NCBI GenBank assembly: GCA_016745215.1
Contig: CP050890.1
Span: 5,704,001-5,768,000, forward strand
Reading direction: 5' to 3'
Length of the DNA: 64,000 nucleotides
Source: Thiohalocapsa sp. PB-PSB1
GTDB taxonomy: Bacteria; Pseudomonadota; Gammaproteobacteria; Chromatiales; Chromatiaceae
This document shows positions 26,810-36,087 of this stretch, one piece after another. How positions within the stretch are numbered: position 1 is the first letter of the stretch; every line of letters begins with the position of its first letter. The position numbers were made by a program, and so were the translations under genes. The notes below the pieces were generated by a model, which made no database searches, had not been told where the DNA came from, and saw only the letters and a list, made by a program, of their open reading frames with translations.

Positions 26810-26941
26810 GGCCTTGTTCACAACTCCAACCAACTGACGAGCGGATGTTTGTGGCTTTTCCGTAAGACATTGGTTTTAAAATTAAAATACAGGGGCGTTC
26901 GAGGCTAATCCCAAGCCTTGGCCGAGCTTATGAACAAGGCC
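26810..26941. mobile_element. 132 bp MITE-like element with 11 bp terminal inverted repeats and 8 bp target duplication
   Basis: ggccttgttca (26810-26820) is inverted as tgaacaaggcc (26931-26941), and the similarity continues imperfectly to about 22 bases. The element is flanked by gtcagttc on both sides (26802-26809 and 26942-26949), which occurs once in uninterrupted copies of repeat A. It has no coding capacity, so it must have been moved by a transposase encoded elsewhere. Confidence 0.8.
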
Positions 26942-27050
26942 GTCAGTTCGATACCGACGCCGATACCGATACCGACGTTGATACCGATACCGACGCCGAT
27001 AGCGGTACCGAATGAGTCGGCAGGCGACACCCAAGCCAAAAACCTGTTTA

Positions 27051-28426
27051 GGAATAGAAATTTATTAACTTGTGCACTCCTGAGAAGCAGCAGGAACGGC
27101 GCGATAATTCCATGCTGGCAAAAACGTATCAAAGAGGATGCGCATGTTTTGCTTGAAATCTGCCGCCACTTTTCGCCCCGTTTCATAGACCTTATCGATG
27201 ACATGAACGAACGCCTTGAGTCCCGTTGAAGTGTGGGTGTTTTCCATGAGTTCCTTGACCAACTCGGTACTGGTGAAAATCACGCCTTGGCAGGCACGGG
27301 TCACATGGGGAAAGAGACGGTGTTCGATGGGATTGTACTTAGAACAGTAGGGCGGATAATGAGCAATGCGAATTTCGATCCCAAGCTCATCGGCGAGGCT
27401 CTGCAAGTCCTGTTTAAAGAGGTAGTGACGGGAACTGTTACTCCCGCCCCCATCGCACAGCACCAGGATGGAGGTAGCGCTGGGATAGTGTAGGCGACCG
27501 TGGTTATACCACCAATGCCGAAAACTGTCGCAGGCAAATTCACTGGTATCGTGGCTATTCCCGAGTTGGATGTAGCCGACATTATGCTTGATGTCATAGA
27601 AGCTATGCGGAATGATGACCCCTTCAGCAAAGCTGTTGAAATCATGGTCGTAGGTGTGCAGGGCTTCTAAGGTATACAACTGCCCGTCACGGTAAAAATT
27701 GCCAAGATTTTCTTTCTTCTTGGTATCCATGCTGACGATCGGATTGCCCGCGGCCTGATCGGCGGCTTTGAGTTGCGTGATCTTCTCAAATTGGGCATCG
27801 CGGTGTTTGATCTCGTCCTTCATGGTCGTTTTCTTCTGCGCTTTGCGGCGACGGTAGCCATGTTTTTTTAACAGCTTGCGCACGACCCATTGGCTGATCT
27901 GGATCTGATGATCTTCTCGCAATGCCGCGACAATCTCACCCAGGGTGAGGTTCGTCCAGCGGACCTTTTCATCCATCGGATCGCCCGCGGTATGATGGCG
28001 TAGAACCGCCAGGAACTTCTCGTCCAACGATGGCCCCCACGTCTGCTCATAGGGGCGACGACCACCACCAGGTTTGCGCACCCGGGGCTTGGTCCCGACT
28101 TTGTCCCCGCGAAGCTGCTCGTGTACCTCGCGCTCAGATAAACCGCTCATCTCGCGCGCGCCTTTGCTTACGGTGTTTCGGCTGCAACCCAGTACCTCCG
28201 CAATATACACGCGACCACCGCGACCATACTTCAAGGCTTCTAAGCCTGCATACAGACGGCGATCTTTCTCATTCAGGCCCATATAGAAACGACGCATCGA
28301 TTCCTCTACTTGGGGGGAATAACGCTCCATTTAGGTCTCCAGAAGTTTGGCTTGGTTGCAGAGGCTAAAATGATACTATACCTTCTCCCTTCTGATGAGC
28401 TGCACAAGTTATCTAATTTCCGTTCC
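27051..28426 (-). mobile_element. ISAzo13-like insertion sequence (1,376 bp), apparently intact
   Basis: Ends are imperfect 26 bp inverted repeats (ggaatagaaatttattaac at the left; ggaacggaaattagataac reading inward from the right). It is flanked by TTA at 27048-27050 and 28427-28429, where the uninterrupted repeat has TTA once, so the target duplication looks like 3 bp. It carries one transposase gene that nearly fills it. Confidence 0.85.
27065..28330 (-). CDS. ISAzo13-family transposase
   Basis: A 421-residue DDE transposase. The N-terminal helix-turn-helix region (GRVYIAEVLGCSRNTVSKG) and the WGPSLDEKF segment precede the catalytic core: VSMDTKKKENLGNF holds the first Asp, LCDGGGSNSSRHYLF the second, and SKYNPIEHRLFPHV the Glu. 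This is the pattern of ISAzo13-type (Rhodopirellula-type) transposases. The frame is uninterrupted and inverted repeats flank it, so the element may still be active. The ATG at 28330 is about 100 bp from the right end. Confidence 0.9.
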   Translation of the reverse strand: MERYSPQVEESMRRFYMGLNEKDRRLYAGLEALKYGRGGRVYIAEVLGCSRNTVSKGAREMSGLSEREVHEQLRGDKVGTKPRVRKPGGGRRPYEQTWGPSLDEKFLAVLRHHTAGDPMDEKVRWTNLTLGEIVAALREDHQIQISQWVVRKLLKKHGYRRRKAQKKTTMKDEIKHRDAQFEKITQLKAADQAAGNPIVSMDTKKKENLGNFYRDGQLYTLEALHTYDHDFNSFAEGVIIPHSFYDIKHNVGYIQLGNSHDTSEFACDSFRHWWYNHGRLHYPSATSILVLCDGGGSNSSRHYLFKQDLQSLADELGIEIRIAHYPPYCSKYNPIEHRLFPHVTRACQGVIFTSTELVKELMENTHTSTGLKAFVHVIDKVYETGRKVAADFKQNMRILFDTFLPAWNYRAVPAASQECTS

Positions 28427-28577
28427 TTAGCTTGTTTCTGCACCATCGCTTAGGGCTTTGCTCGATTGTCGATCAATGGCAACTGTATCTGTTGCCGACG
28501 CTTGGCTTTGCATCGCAGCGCTTTTTAACCTTGCCTGAGGGCAAATCCGCGTAGACCAATCCAGGAGAATACGATTT

Positions 28578-30143
28578 ATGTTTCGTCGATACCCATTTAT
28601 CTCGTTCGTTAGCATTATCCTGCTGCTTTCGGCCAGTTTTTATGGTCACGCCAAGCCAGATAAGTCACTTGCCGAATCACAGCTCATTGTCACGACTTCC
28701 AGCGGGCCGGTTGTCGGCATGCGCGACGGCGGTGTTCGGGTGTTCCTCGGTATACCCTATGCGACGCCGCCTGTCGGGGAATTGCGTTGGCGACCGCCGC
28801 AACCCGTCAAGGCTTGGAGCGAGCCGCTCCAGGCCAACGAACTCGGGTCCGCTTGCTATCAGCCCGAGCGTGCGTCTGAACCGCTCAACATGGAAATGAG
28901 CGAGGATTGTCTCACCCTGAATGTTTGGTCCGGGGCATCCGGTTCGGCGGAAAAAAAATTGCCGGTCATTCTTTGGATCCATGGCGGCGGCTTCAAGCGC
29001 GGCAATGGAGGGCTGTTTGTTGGCAAGCACCTCGCGGAAATGGGTCATGTGGTCGTCACGTTCAATTATCGTCTGAATGTATTCGGCTTCCTGGCACACT
29101 CGGCACTCAGCGCAGAGGATGACGCCTATCCTGCTTCCGGCACCTATGGCTTGATGGACCAGCAATTGGTCTTGAACTGGGTGCAGGAGAATGTTTCCGC
29201 CTTCGGCGGCGATCCTGAGAATGTTACCTTGATGGGCGAATCAGCTGGTGGCATCAGCGTTTGTACACATTTAGTGATGCCATCGAGCTTTGGCAAGTTC
29301 CACCGCGCAATCATGCAAAGCGGCCCATGTGAGCTTGATGTTCCGCTGGCAGTGGGCGAGCAAAGTGGCCGTAAAGTCGCTGCCAAGCTCGGCTGCGCCG
29401 ACGCTGAAGATCGTCTCTCCTGCATGCGTTCCAAGACGCCAGAGGAGTTGCTCTCCATCGGTATGTCCTTCTATCCGGTGTACGATGGTATTATCTTACC
29501 CGACGCGCAATCGAAGCTCCTCGCCCAGGGCAAGTTTGCCAGGGTTCCAGTCCTACTAGGCACAAACAAAGACGAACATACCCGCCAGACTTTGTACTTC
29601 GGGGACATGTGGGATCTCGACGATGCTGGGTACGAAGCACAAGTGGAATCGACTTTTGCCGGGACGGAGATCGATGCCGAAGCAGTGATGACCCAGTACC
29701 CCGCGGCGAAATACAAGAGCCCCGGCTGGGCTCTATCGACCGTGCTGGGAGAATGGACGTTTAGTTGTCCCGTGCGCCGAAATGGGCGTGTTTTAGCAAA
29801 GGAGAATCCGATTTATCTCTATCGCCTGACCTATGAAAGGCCTACGTATATGGGCGATGTCGGCGCCTTCCATACCGAGGATCTGGAGTTTGTCTTCCAT
29901 GAAACCAAGCGTGCAAACTTGCAGCTAAAGCCAGATGAGAAGGCTTTTTCGCGCAAGATGATGGGTTATTGGAGTCGCTTCGCCAAGACCGGAGACCCGA
30001 ACGGTGGCGACGGAATCGCTTGGCCGCAGTATACGTCGGCTGAGGATCAGTACATGGATTTTGCCGATCTCGACAGCATCGAAGTCAAATCCGGTTTCTT
30101 GCCGCAGTGCGACTTCTGGGATCAGTGGTTCACTTACTACTAG
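28578..30143 (+). CDS. Secreted type-B carboxylesterase
   Basis: A 521-residue alpha/beta hydrolase of the carboxylesterase type B family. An N-terminal signal peptide is visible (MFRRYPFISF then a hydrophobic stretch ending FYGHAKP). Motifs include FLGIPYATPPVGELRW, EDCLTLNVW, the oxyanion loop HGGGF, the nucleophile elbow GESAGGIS, and a His in GAFHTEDLEF. ATG 28578 is preceded by CAGGAG at about nine bases. It is the first of four plus-strand genes up to 33755 and faces the PKS operon. It could hydrolyse an ester product or a resistance substrate outside the cytoplasm; this is only inferred from position. Confidence 0.9.
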   Translation: MFRRYPFISFVSIILLLSASFYGHAKPDKSLAESQLIVTTSSGPVVGMRDGGVRVFLGIPYATPPVGELRWRPPQPVKAWSEPLQANELGSACYQPERASEPLNMEMSEDCLTLNVWSGASGSAEKKLPVILWIHGGGFKRGNGGLFVGKHLAEMGHVVVTFNYRLNVFGFLAHSALSAEDDAYPASGTYGLMDQQLVLNWVQENVSAFGGDPENVTLMGESAGGISVCTHLVMPSSFGKFHRAIMQSGPCELDVPLAVGEQSGRKVAAKLGCADAEDRLSCMRSKTPEELLSIGMSFYPVYDGIILPDAQSKLLAQGKFARVPVLLGTNKDEHTRQTLYFGDMWDLDDAGYEAQVESTFAGTEIDAEAVMTQYPAAKYKSPGWALSTVLGEWTFSCPVRRNGRVLAKENPIYLYRLTYERPTYMGDVGAFHTEDLEFVFHETKRANLQLKPDEKAFSRKMMGYWSRFAKTGDPNGGDGIAWPQYTSAEDQYMDFADLDSIEVKSGFLPQCDFWDQWFTYY

Positions 30144-30395
30144 TAGAGCGGTACAGAAATCCCGAGGCGGTTCGTTGTCGTTGTCGTAATCGTAGTCGTT
30201 ATCGAGCATTCGGCTAAGACGATTATGACAACGACAACGACAACGACAACGATAACGACCGGAGACTGTCTTGGAACATCTGCACCGAGGCACTAGAATC
30301 CGCCAACGCTTGTTCGCATGCCGATGCCTGCGAACGAGCACGGATTGCCGTGGTGCCAAACCGATCCTGCAGATCTCAACCATCGCTGGGTACAC
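30144..30395. other. Intergenic stretch holding a simple-sequence hairpin
   Basis: Contains a run of gtcgtt/gttgtc units (30174-30204) and its approximate inverse of acaacg/gacaac units (30219-30257), which could fold into a long hairpin after the esterase stop and act as a terminator or spacer. Nothing else is recognisable. Confidence 0.55.
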
Positions 30396-31511
30396 ATGAG
30401 TAGACCGCACATTATCATTTTGGGAGGTTCCGGTAATACAGGCCGAATGATTGCGGAACTCTTATTGCAGCAGGCCGATGTCGATTTGACACTCGCCGGC
30501 AGGCGGCTGGCCAAAGTGCAAGCTGTTGCAGATGAGCTGCGCCAGAAGCACGAGAACAGGCAGATCTCAGCAATTCAGGTCGATGCCGGCGACCTGGCAG
30601 GTCTCGAAAAGGCATTCGCTCGAGCCGACTTCGTTGTGGTCTCCTCGAGCACGATCGAACATACTCGATTTGTCGCCGAGGCAGCATTGAAAGCGGGCAT
30701 CGGCTATTTCGATCATCAACCGACAAGTCGGGACAAGATAGCGACGCTGAAGTCTCTGAAAACTCGCATTATCGAGGCTGGTTGCTGCTTTATCACCGAG
30801 GGCGGCGTGATCCCCGGTCTGCCTGCGATGCTAGTGCGTTACCTCGCGCCCAGGTTCGACCGTCTCGAGAGCGCACAAGTCGCCTTTGTGATGCAGGATG
30901 ATAAAGCCCCCTCCCCAGAGACACTGATCGAACTGAAGACGCAGTGGAAACAGTATCAGCCACTGGTATTCAAACAAGGAACATGGCAGCTTGCCGAACA
31001 AATGGTCGAATTCGATTTTACCGAGTCCTTTGGCACAAAGCCCTGTATGGCATGTTACCTGGACGAACTTGAATCGTTGCCGAAGGAGATCGCGTCGCTC
31101 CGCGAGGTCGGATTCTATATCGGCGCCTTGGCGAGCAACTGGTTCATGCGTTGGGTTGCACGACCGATTACTTCTCTCATTCCAACGCGGTCTCTAGGTT
31201 TTCGCCGGTTGTCGGCCAGGTTACTATCCTGGGGGATTCGCTTCAATCCGCCCCCCTACCTGATGATGATCATGGTCGAAGGGCGCGGTTGGTGTAATGG
31301 CGAATCTGTGTTTATGCGCCTCAGGCTTTCGCATCCCAGCTCCTATTTCGTCACCGCCGCTTCCTCGGTGGCTTGCCTGCTGCAATATCTCAGTCAGGAT
31401 ATTCCCCCTGGACTCTGGTATCAAGCCGATGCGGTGGATGATGAGCGCATGTTGAGCGACCTACAACGTCTTGGCGTCAAGGTCGAAATCGAGACTGTCG
31501 CATCCCACTGA
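30396..31511 (+). CDS. Saccharopine dehydrogenase-like NAD(P)-binding oxidoreductase
   Basis: 371 residues from ATG 30396 (the frame is open 78 bases earlier, but family N termini begin HIIILGGSGNTGR, right after this ATG; the ribosome site is weak). The Rossmann loop GGSGNTGRMIA and the segment TLAGRRLAKVQAVADEL fit the saccharopine dehydrogenase/trans-acting enoyl reductase superfamily. The C-terminal half has a hydrophobic segment (residues about 240-290) as in membrane-associated members. Substrate unknown. It lies between the esterase and the aminotransferase. Reduction of an imine or enoyl intermediate of the nearby polyketide is possible but unproven. Confidence 0.75.
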   Translation: MSRPHIIILGGSGNTGRMIAELLLQQADVDLTLAGRRLAKVQAVADELRQKHENRQISAIQVDAGDLAGLEKAFARADFVVVSSSTIEHTRFVAEAALKAGIGYFDHQPTSRDKIATLKSLKTRIIEAGCCFITEGGVIPGLPAMLVRYLAPRFDRLESAQVAFVMQDDKAPSPETLIELKTQWKQYQPLVFKQGTWQLAEQMVEFDFTESFGTKPCMACYLDELESLPKEIASLREVGFYIGALASNWFMRWVARPITSLIPTRSLGFRRLSARLLSWGIRFNPPPYLMMIMVEGRGWCNGESVFMRLRLSHPSSYFVTAASSVACLLQYLSQDIPPGLWYQADAVDDERMLSDLQRLGVKVEIETVASH

Positions 31512-31584
31512 TCTGTCGATACGCTCTGCTCATGCATCATCGACACAACGCGAGCTATTCAACACCAAGCCGACAGGAGACAGC

Positions 31585-32982
31585 ATGTCCGAACCACTCG
31601 ACCTCACATCAGGTCAACAAGCCTATCTTGACGCCTTTATTAGCCGATTCGCGCAGCGTACCCAGCAGTCGAAGGCGTATAAAGATAAATACCGCGTACC
31701 CTTTGCAGATATGCGAGGCATGTTAGTCTTCAACCCCTTGACCAAGGAAATCAGTTATCCGATCGTCGCGCGAGATGCCGATCAGGCCTACATCTGGGAT
31801 TTGGATGGTAACGAATATCTCGACCTGACGATGGATTTTGGTGCAAATCTGCTCGGCCATAAACCCCCTTTCCTGCTTGAAGCACTTCATGCGCAGATCG
31901 ATGCGGGGATGCCTATTGGCCCCCAGTCAAAGCTGGCCGGAGAAGTCTCGGTCTTGGTCAGCGAACTGACCGGGATGCCCAGGATCGCCTTTTCCAACTC
32001 CGGCACCGAAGCCGTCATGACGGCCCTCCGTCTAGCGCGTGCAAGCACAGGACGGAACAAAGTCGCATTCTTCGAGACCTCGTATCACGGGCATTCAGAC
32101 GCGACACTGGCTATACCTGGACCGGACGCTATCGGTGTGCCTGCATATCCAGGCGTGCTAGACAAGACCGTAGAGGCAAGCTATGTGTTGTCCTATGGCG
32201 ACCCTGAGGCACTTGATTTTATCCAAGCCCATGGCCGAGAGCTGGCAGCGGTGCTGGTCGAACCCGTCCAGAGCCGCAACTCGACCCTCCAGCCCGTCGA
32301 TTTTCTCAAAGAACTCAGGGAGATAACCGAACGCCACGGCATCGTCTTGATCTTTGACGAGATCATGACCGGCTTTCGCGTCCATTCCGGCGGCGTCCAG
32401 GCAATGTTCGGCGTACAAGCCGATATCGTGACCTATGGCAAGATTATCGGAGGCGGTCTACCGATTGGTCTCGTGACTGGCCGTGAACGATTCATGGATC
32501 AGATTGACGGTGGATACTGGCAGTTTGGTGATGACTCTATGCCCGGCGTCGAGATGACATTCTATGCCGGCACCTTCTGCAAGCATCCGCTGGCCTTGGT
32601 GGCGGCACGTGCCGTGCTCCAACACCTGCGACAACAGGGGCCGGACTTACACCTGGCCCTGAATGCGCGCGTCGACAGATTCGCGCACAAAGTCAACGCC
32701 TATTTTGAAGAGAACGACTTATTACCGCGAATCCAAAACTTCGGCTCGATCTTTCGCTTCAATTTACCACGACGCCGGTCTCGTGCCTTTGTCAAAGGTT
32801 TCCCCCTCGAGATGGAGCTTTTGTTCTTTAACTTATTGGAGCGCGGTTATTATCGTTGGGAAGGGGGCATCTCGTTTATTTCTACCGCGCACACCGATGC
32901 GCATATGGATGGGTACTTTGCGGCAATACAGGAGAGTATCGAAGCGCTGCAGGAGGCTGGCTTCTCATTCAGGGATCTGTAA
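31585..32982 (+). CDS. Class III PLP aminotransferase, glutamate-1-semialdehyde aminomutase-like, PKS/NRPS-associated type
   Basis: 465 residues from ATG 31585, preceded by AGGAGA at good distance; the frame is open earlier but without family match. Motifs: DLTMDFGANLLGH, FSNSGTEAVMTALRLA, SYHGHSD, DEIMTGFRV with the PLP-binding Asp, and YGKIIGGGLPIG with the Schiff-base lysine. The stretch GDDSMPGVEMTFYAGTFCKHP is typical of the GSAM-like aminotransferases that act in or beside polyketide/peptide synthases, such as the one in MycA, where a beta-keto group becomes beta-amino. Its stop overlaps the SDR start (TAATG). It is likely a tailoring or precursor enzyme. Confidence 0.87.
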   Translation: MSEPLDLTSGQQAYLDAFISRFAQRTQQSKAYKDKYRVPFADMRGMLVFNPLTKEISYPIVARDADQAYIWDLDGNEYLDLTMDFGANLLGHKPPFLLEALHAQIDAGMPIGPQSKLAGEVSVLVSELTGMPRIAFSNSGTEAVMTALRLARASTGRNKVAFFETSYHGHSDATLAIPGPDAIGVPAYPGVLDKTVEASYVLSYGDPEALDFIQAHGRELAAVLVEPVQSRNSTLQPVDFLKELREITERHGIVLIFDEIMTGFRVHSGGVQAMFGVQADIVTYGKIIGGGLPIGLVTGRERFMDQIDGGYWQFGDDSMPGVEMTFYAGTFCKHPLALVAARAVLQHLRQQGPDLHLALNARVDRFAHKVNAYFEENDLLPRIQNFGSIFRFNLPRRRSRAFVKGFPLEMELLFFNLLERGYYRWEGGISFISTAHTDAHMDGYFAAIQESIEALQEAGFSFRDL

Positions 32983-33755
32983 TGCAAAGCCTAACAGACA
33001 AGGTTGTGTTGATCACCGGCGCCGGGTCCGGCATCGGACGAGCTACTGCCCTCAAAATGGCCCGAGCGGGTGCGACCGTGGTCGCTGCTGACATCGTTGT
33101 CGATACGGGAGAGGACACAGTCCAATCGATAAGAGCGGATGGCAAGCATGCCACTTTCGTTCGCTGCGACGTCGGCGACAGCGATGACGTCCGGCGTTTG
33201 TTAAACATCATCGTCGATCGCTACGGTCGACTGGATTGCGCGTTCAACAACGCCGGCATCGCAGAGACCCAATATTCACCTGGCGACCATGGCTTTTCCG
33301 AGGACAACTGGCACAGGATCATTCGCACCAATCTGACAGGAACCTGGCTATGCCTGAAATATGAAATCCAACAAATGCTCCAACAGCGTGCCGGCACCAT
33401 CGTCAATATGTCGTCCATCGTCGGATTGGTCGGTGAGGCGGGAGAGACCGGTGCGTATAGCGCATCGAAGCATGGGATCATCGGCTTGACCAAGACCATT
33501 GCGCTCACCTACGCGAAGCAAGGTATACGAGTGAATGCGATCTGTCCCGGTGGTGCGGAAACCCCCAAACTTACCCAGCTCGCATCTGATCCCGATACAA
33601 GTCGATTAGTCGACGCATTTGTCGCTCAAACACCTATGCAGCGATTGGCCCAGCCGGAGGAGATCGCCGATGCCGTGATCTGGCTGTGCTCGGATCATGC
33701 CACCTATGTGACCGGACACACATTGGTCGTCGACGGTGGTTATCTCGCGCAGTGA
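32982..33755 (+). CDS. Short-chain dehydrogenase/reductase
   Basis: A 257-residue classical SDR: cofactor loop TGAGSGIGRATA, D in CDVGDSDD, NNAG, catalytic Ser in MSSIVGLVG, then YSASK with Tyr and Lys, and PGG-ETP; the C terminus DGGYLAQ is typical. The start ATG shares one base with the TAA of the aminotransferase, so the two are translationally coupled, suggesting oxidation/reduction of the same metabolite. Asp after beta-2 (AADIVVDTG) favours NAD(H) over NADP(H). Confidence 0.92.
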   Translation: MQSLTDKVVLITGAGSGIGRATALKMARAGATVVAADIVVDTGEDTVQSIRADGKHATFVRCDVGDSDDVRRLLNIIVDRYGRLDCAFNNAGIAETQYSPGDHGFSEDNWHRIIRTNLTGTWLCLKYEIQQMLQQRAGTIVNMSSIVGLVGEAGETGAYSASKHGIIGLTKTIALTYAKQGIRVNAICPGGAETPKLTQLASDPDTSRLVDAFVAQTPMQRLAQPEEIADAVIWLCSDHATYVTGHTLVVDGGYLAQ

Positions 33756-33788
33756 TAGTCAACCACTGGTTCCGTGCAGGGCGATGAA

Positions 33789-33840
33789 CGCCGTTGAGGA
33801 TGCTAACCTGTTCGTAAACCCAGGCGATATCTCAACGGCG
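33789..33840 (+). terminator. Possible terminator: 10 bp perfect inverted repeat after the SDR gene
   Basis: cgccgttgag (33789-33798) pairs with ctcaacggcg (33831-33840) over a 32-base loop, 33 bp after the SDR stop. There is no T run, so a rho-independent terminator is uncertain; a remnant of inserted DNA is an alternative. Confidence 0.4.
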
Positions 33841-33895
33841 TCAAAGATGCGGCTTTCTGGCTGTGCTGATCGCTTGATTCGACACAGGTGGCGCT

Positions 33896-34470
33896 AGGTG
33901 ATGGTGCAGAAACAAGCTAAACAGGTTTTTGGCTTGGGTGTCGCCTGCCGACTCATTCGGTACCCCTATCGGCGTCGGTATCGGCGTCGGTATCGGTATC
34001 GGCGTCGGTATCGAACCGACCAACCCATCCGCCAAGCTCCTCGCTGACCGCCTAGCCACGCTGTCCGCGCTTCGTGAGCATGGCCACACGACCATCGAGC
34101 AGTGCCTTTTGCTTGCCGTTGTCGTCTGCGGACAACGCATCGCACACCAGCGAGCACGTCCTCAATCGCAGCGCACTCCAGCGCCGAGCCTCGTGCAATT
34201 TCAAACGACCGGCGTCGATCCCTGCTCGTCGCTTTGCCGTTACCCTCGGCAATGTTCAGCGCGATGGCCTACGATGCGCACCTACGATGCGCACCTACGA
34301 TGCGCACCTACGATGCGCACAAGAGTTGATCCTTCGCGTTACGCTGTCCTTTCACATGCTCGCAGTCGCGCTATGGCCCAGCCGACAGACTCGATGGCCG
34401 CACGCTCGACGTCGAGCTGCTCATGACCGAATGGCATAGGGCGTTTTCTCTCTCGATTCCGATTCCGATT
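33896..34470 (-). repeat. Dispersed repeat family A, copy A5 (one end replaced)
   Basis: Same orientation as A1, starting at the gatggtgcagaaacaagc end. The far end is missing: after the gattccgattccgattcggg run the sequence continues with an inverted piece of repeat C and then the tandem array. It contains the expanded 13 bp VNTR at 34269-34320. Confidence 0.85.
34269..34320. repeat. VNTR inside repeat A5: four exact copies of a 13 bp unit
   Basis: The unit ctacgatgcgcac is repeated four times without change. The same place in A1 and A4 has about one unit, and A3 has degenerate ones. Confidence 0.9.
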
Positions 34471-34544
34471 CGGGTGCAACCCGCCCAGCGCGACCTGATC
34501 GGGATTGGGATAAGCGATACCGTCGAACACCATGAATCGCAGCG

Positions 34545-36076
34545 GTCGCCCGCAAGCGGGCTCCTACCCAGGGCCGAGCGTATGGTTGGTGTGCACATCT
34601 TTCGATCGATGAGCTTGGGGCTGTTGGCAGAGATGACATTGCCGCGCCGGGATCGGTAGGAGCCCGCTTGCGGGCGACGGAGAGCCCGAGGCCATCGCGA
34701 CGGTCGCCCGCAAGCGGGCTCCTACCCAGGGCCGAGCGCATGGGTTGGTGTGCACATCTTTCGATCGATGAGCTTGGGGCAGTCGGCAGAGATGACATTG
34801 CCGCGCCGGGACCGGTAGGAGCCCGCTTGCGGGCGACGGAGAGTCCGAGGCCATCGCGACGGTCGCCCGCAAGCGGGCTCCTGCCCAGAGCCGAGCGCAT
34901 GGGTTTTGGTCTGCACGTCTTTCGCTCGATGAGCTTGGGGCTGTCGGCAGAGATGACATTGCCGCGCCGGGACCGGTAGGAGCCCGCTTGCGGGCGACGG
35001 AGAGCCCGAGGCCATCGCGACGGTCGCCCGCAAGCGGGCTCCTGCCCAGAGCCGAGCGCATGGGTTTTGGTCTGCACGTCTTTCGCTCGATGAGCTTGGG
35101 GCTGTCGGCAGAGATGACATTGCCGCGCTGGGACCGGTAGGAGCCCGCTTGCGGGCGACGGAGAAGCCCGAGGCCATCGCGACGGTCGCCCGCAAGCGGG
35201 CTCCTGCCCAGAGCCGAGCGCATGGGTTGGTCTGCACGTCTTTCGATCGATGAGCTTGGGGCTGTCGGCAGAGATGACATTGCCGCGCTGGGACCGGTAG
35301 GAGCCCGCTTGCGGGCGACGGAGAGCCCGAGGCCATTGCGACGGTCGCCCGCAAGCGGGCTCCTACCCAGGGCCGAGCGCATGGGTTGGTGTGCACATCT
35401 TTCGATCGATGAGCTTCGGGCTGTCGGCAGAGATGACATTGCCGCGCTGGGACCGGTAGGAGCCCGCTTGCGGGCGACGGAGAGCCCGAGGCCATCGCGA
35501 CGGTCGCCCGCAAGCGGGCTCCTACCCAGGGCCGAGCGCATGGGTTGGTGTGCACATCTTTCGATCGATGAGCTTGGGGCAGTCGGCAGAGATGACATTG
35601 CCGCGCCGGGATCGGTAGGAGCCCGCTTGCGGGCGACGGAGAGCCCGAGGCCATCGCGACGGTCGCCCGCAAGCGGGCTCCTACCCAGGGCCGAGCGCAT
35701 GGGTTGGTGTGCACATCTTTCGATCGATGAGCTTGGGGCTGTTGGCAGAGATGACATTGCCGCGCCGGGACCGGTAGGAGCCCGCTTGCGGGCGACGGAG
35801 AGCCCGAGGCCATCGCGACGGTCGCCCGCAAGTGGTCTCCTACCCAGGGCCGAGCGCATGGGTTGGTGTGCACGTCTTTCGATCGATGAGCTTGGGGCTG
35901 TTGGCAGAGATGACATTGCCGCGCTGGGACCGGTAGGAGCCCGCTTGCGGGCGACGGAGTGTCCGAGGCCATCGCGACGGTCGCCCGCAAGCGGGCTCCT
36001 ACCCAGGGCCGAGCGTATGGTTGGTGTGCACATCTTTCGATCGATGAGCTTTGGGATGTCGGCAGAGATGACATCG
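34545..36076. repeat. Tandem array of nine to ten 159-161 bp units built on REP hairpins
   Basis: The marker ggtagg recurs at 34655, 34814, 34975, 35136, 35296, 35455, 35614, 35773 and 35932, giving periods of 159, 161, 161, 160, 159, 159, 159 and 159. Each unit holds two inverted REP arms (ggagcccgcttgcgggcgac and gtcgcccgcaagcgggctcc) around a loop of about 25 bases, then a segment with gggccgagcg, gcacatctttcgatcgatga and ggcagagatgacattgccgc. Partial units close both ends. Units differ by scattered substitutions, and one arm at about 35830 is damaged. Long open frames on both strands result from the 159 bp (53-codon) period and are not called. Confidence 0.95.
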
Positions 36077-36087
36077 CGTGTTGCCGC

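Larger units (their letters stand above)
26298..28452 (+). repeat. Dispersed repeat family A, copy A4, split by two nested insertions
   Basis: The copy starts tagcggttcatgaataacc (26299) and ends gcttgtttctgcaccatcgc (28431-28450). Two insertions break it: a 132 bp MITE-like element at 26810-26941 and an ISAzo13-like element at 27051-28426. With both removed the sequence joins exactly into a family-A copy. Confidence 0.85.

Noticed and set aside
34545..36076. Possible CRISPR array
   Set aside because: Units are about 160 bp and nearly identical throughout, with no short repeat/unique spacer pattern and no cas genes nearby.
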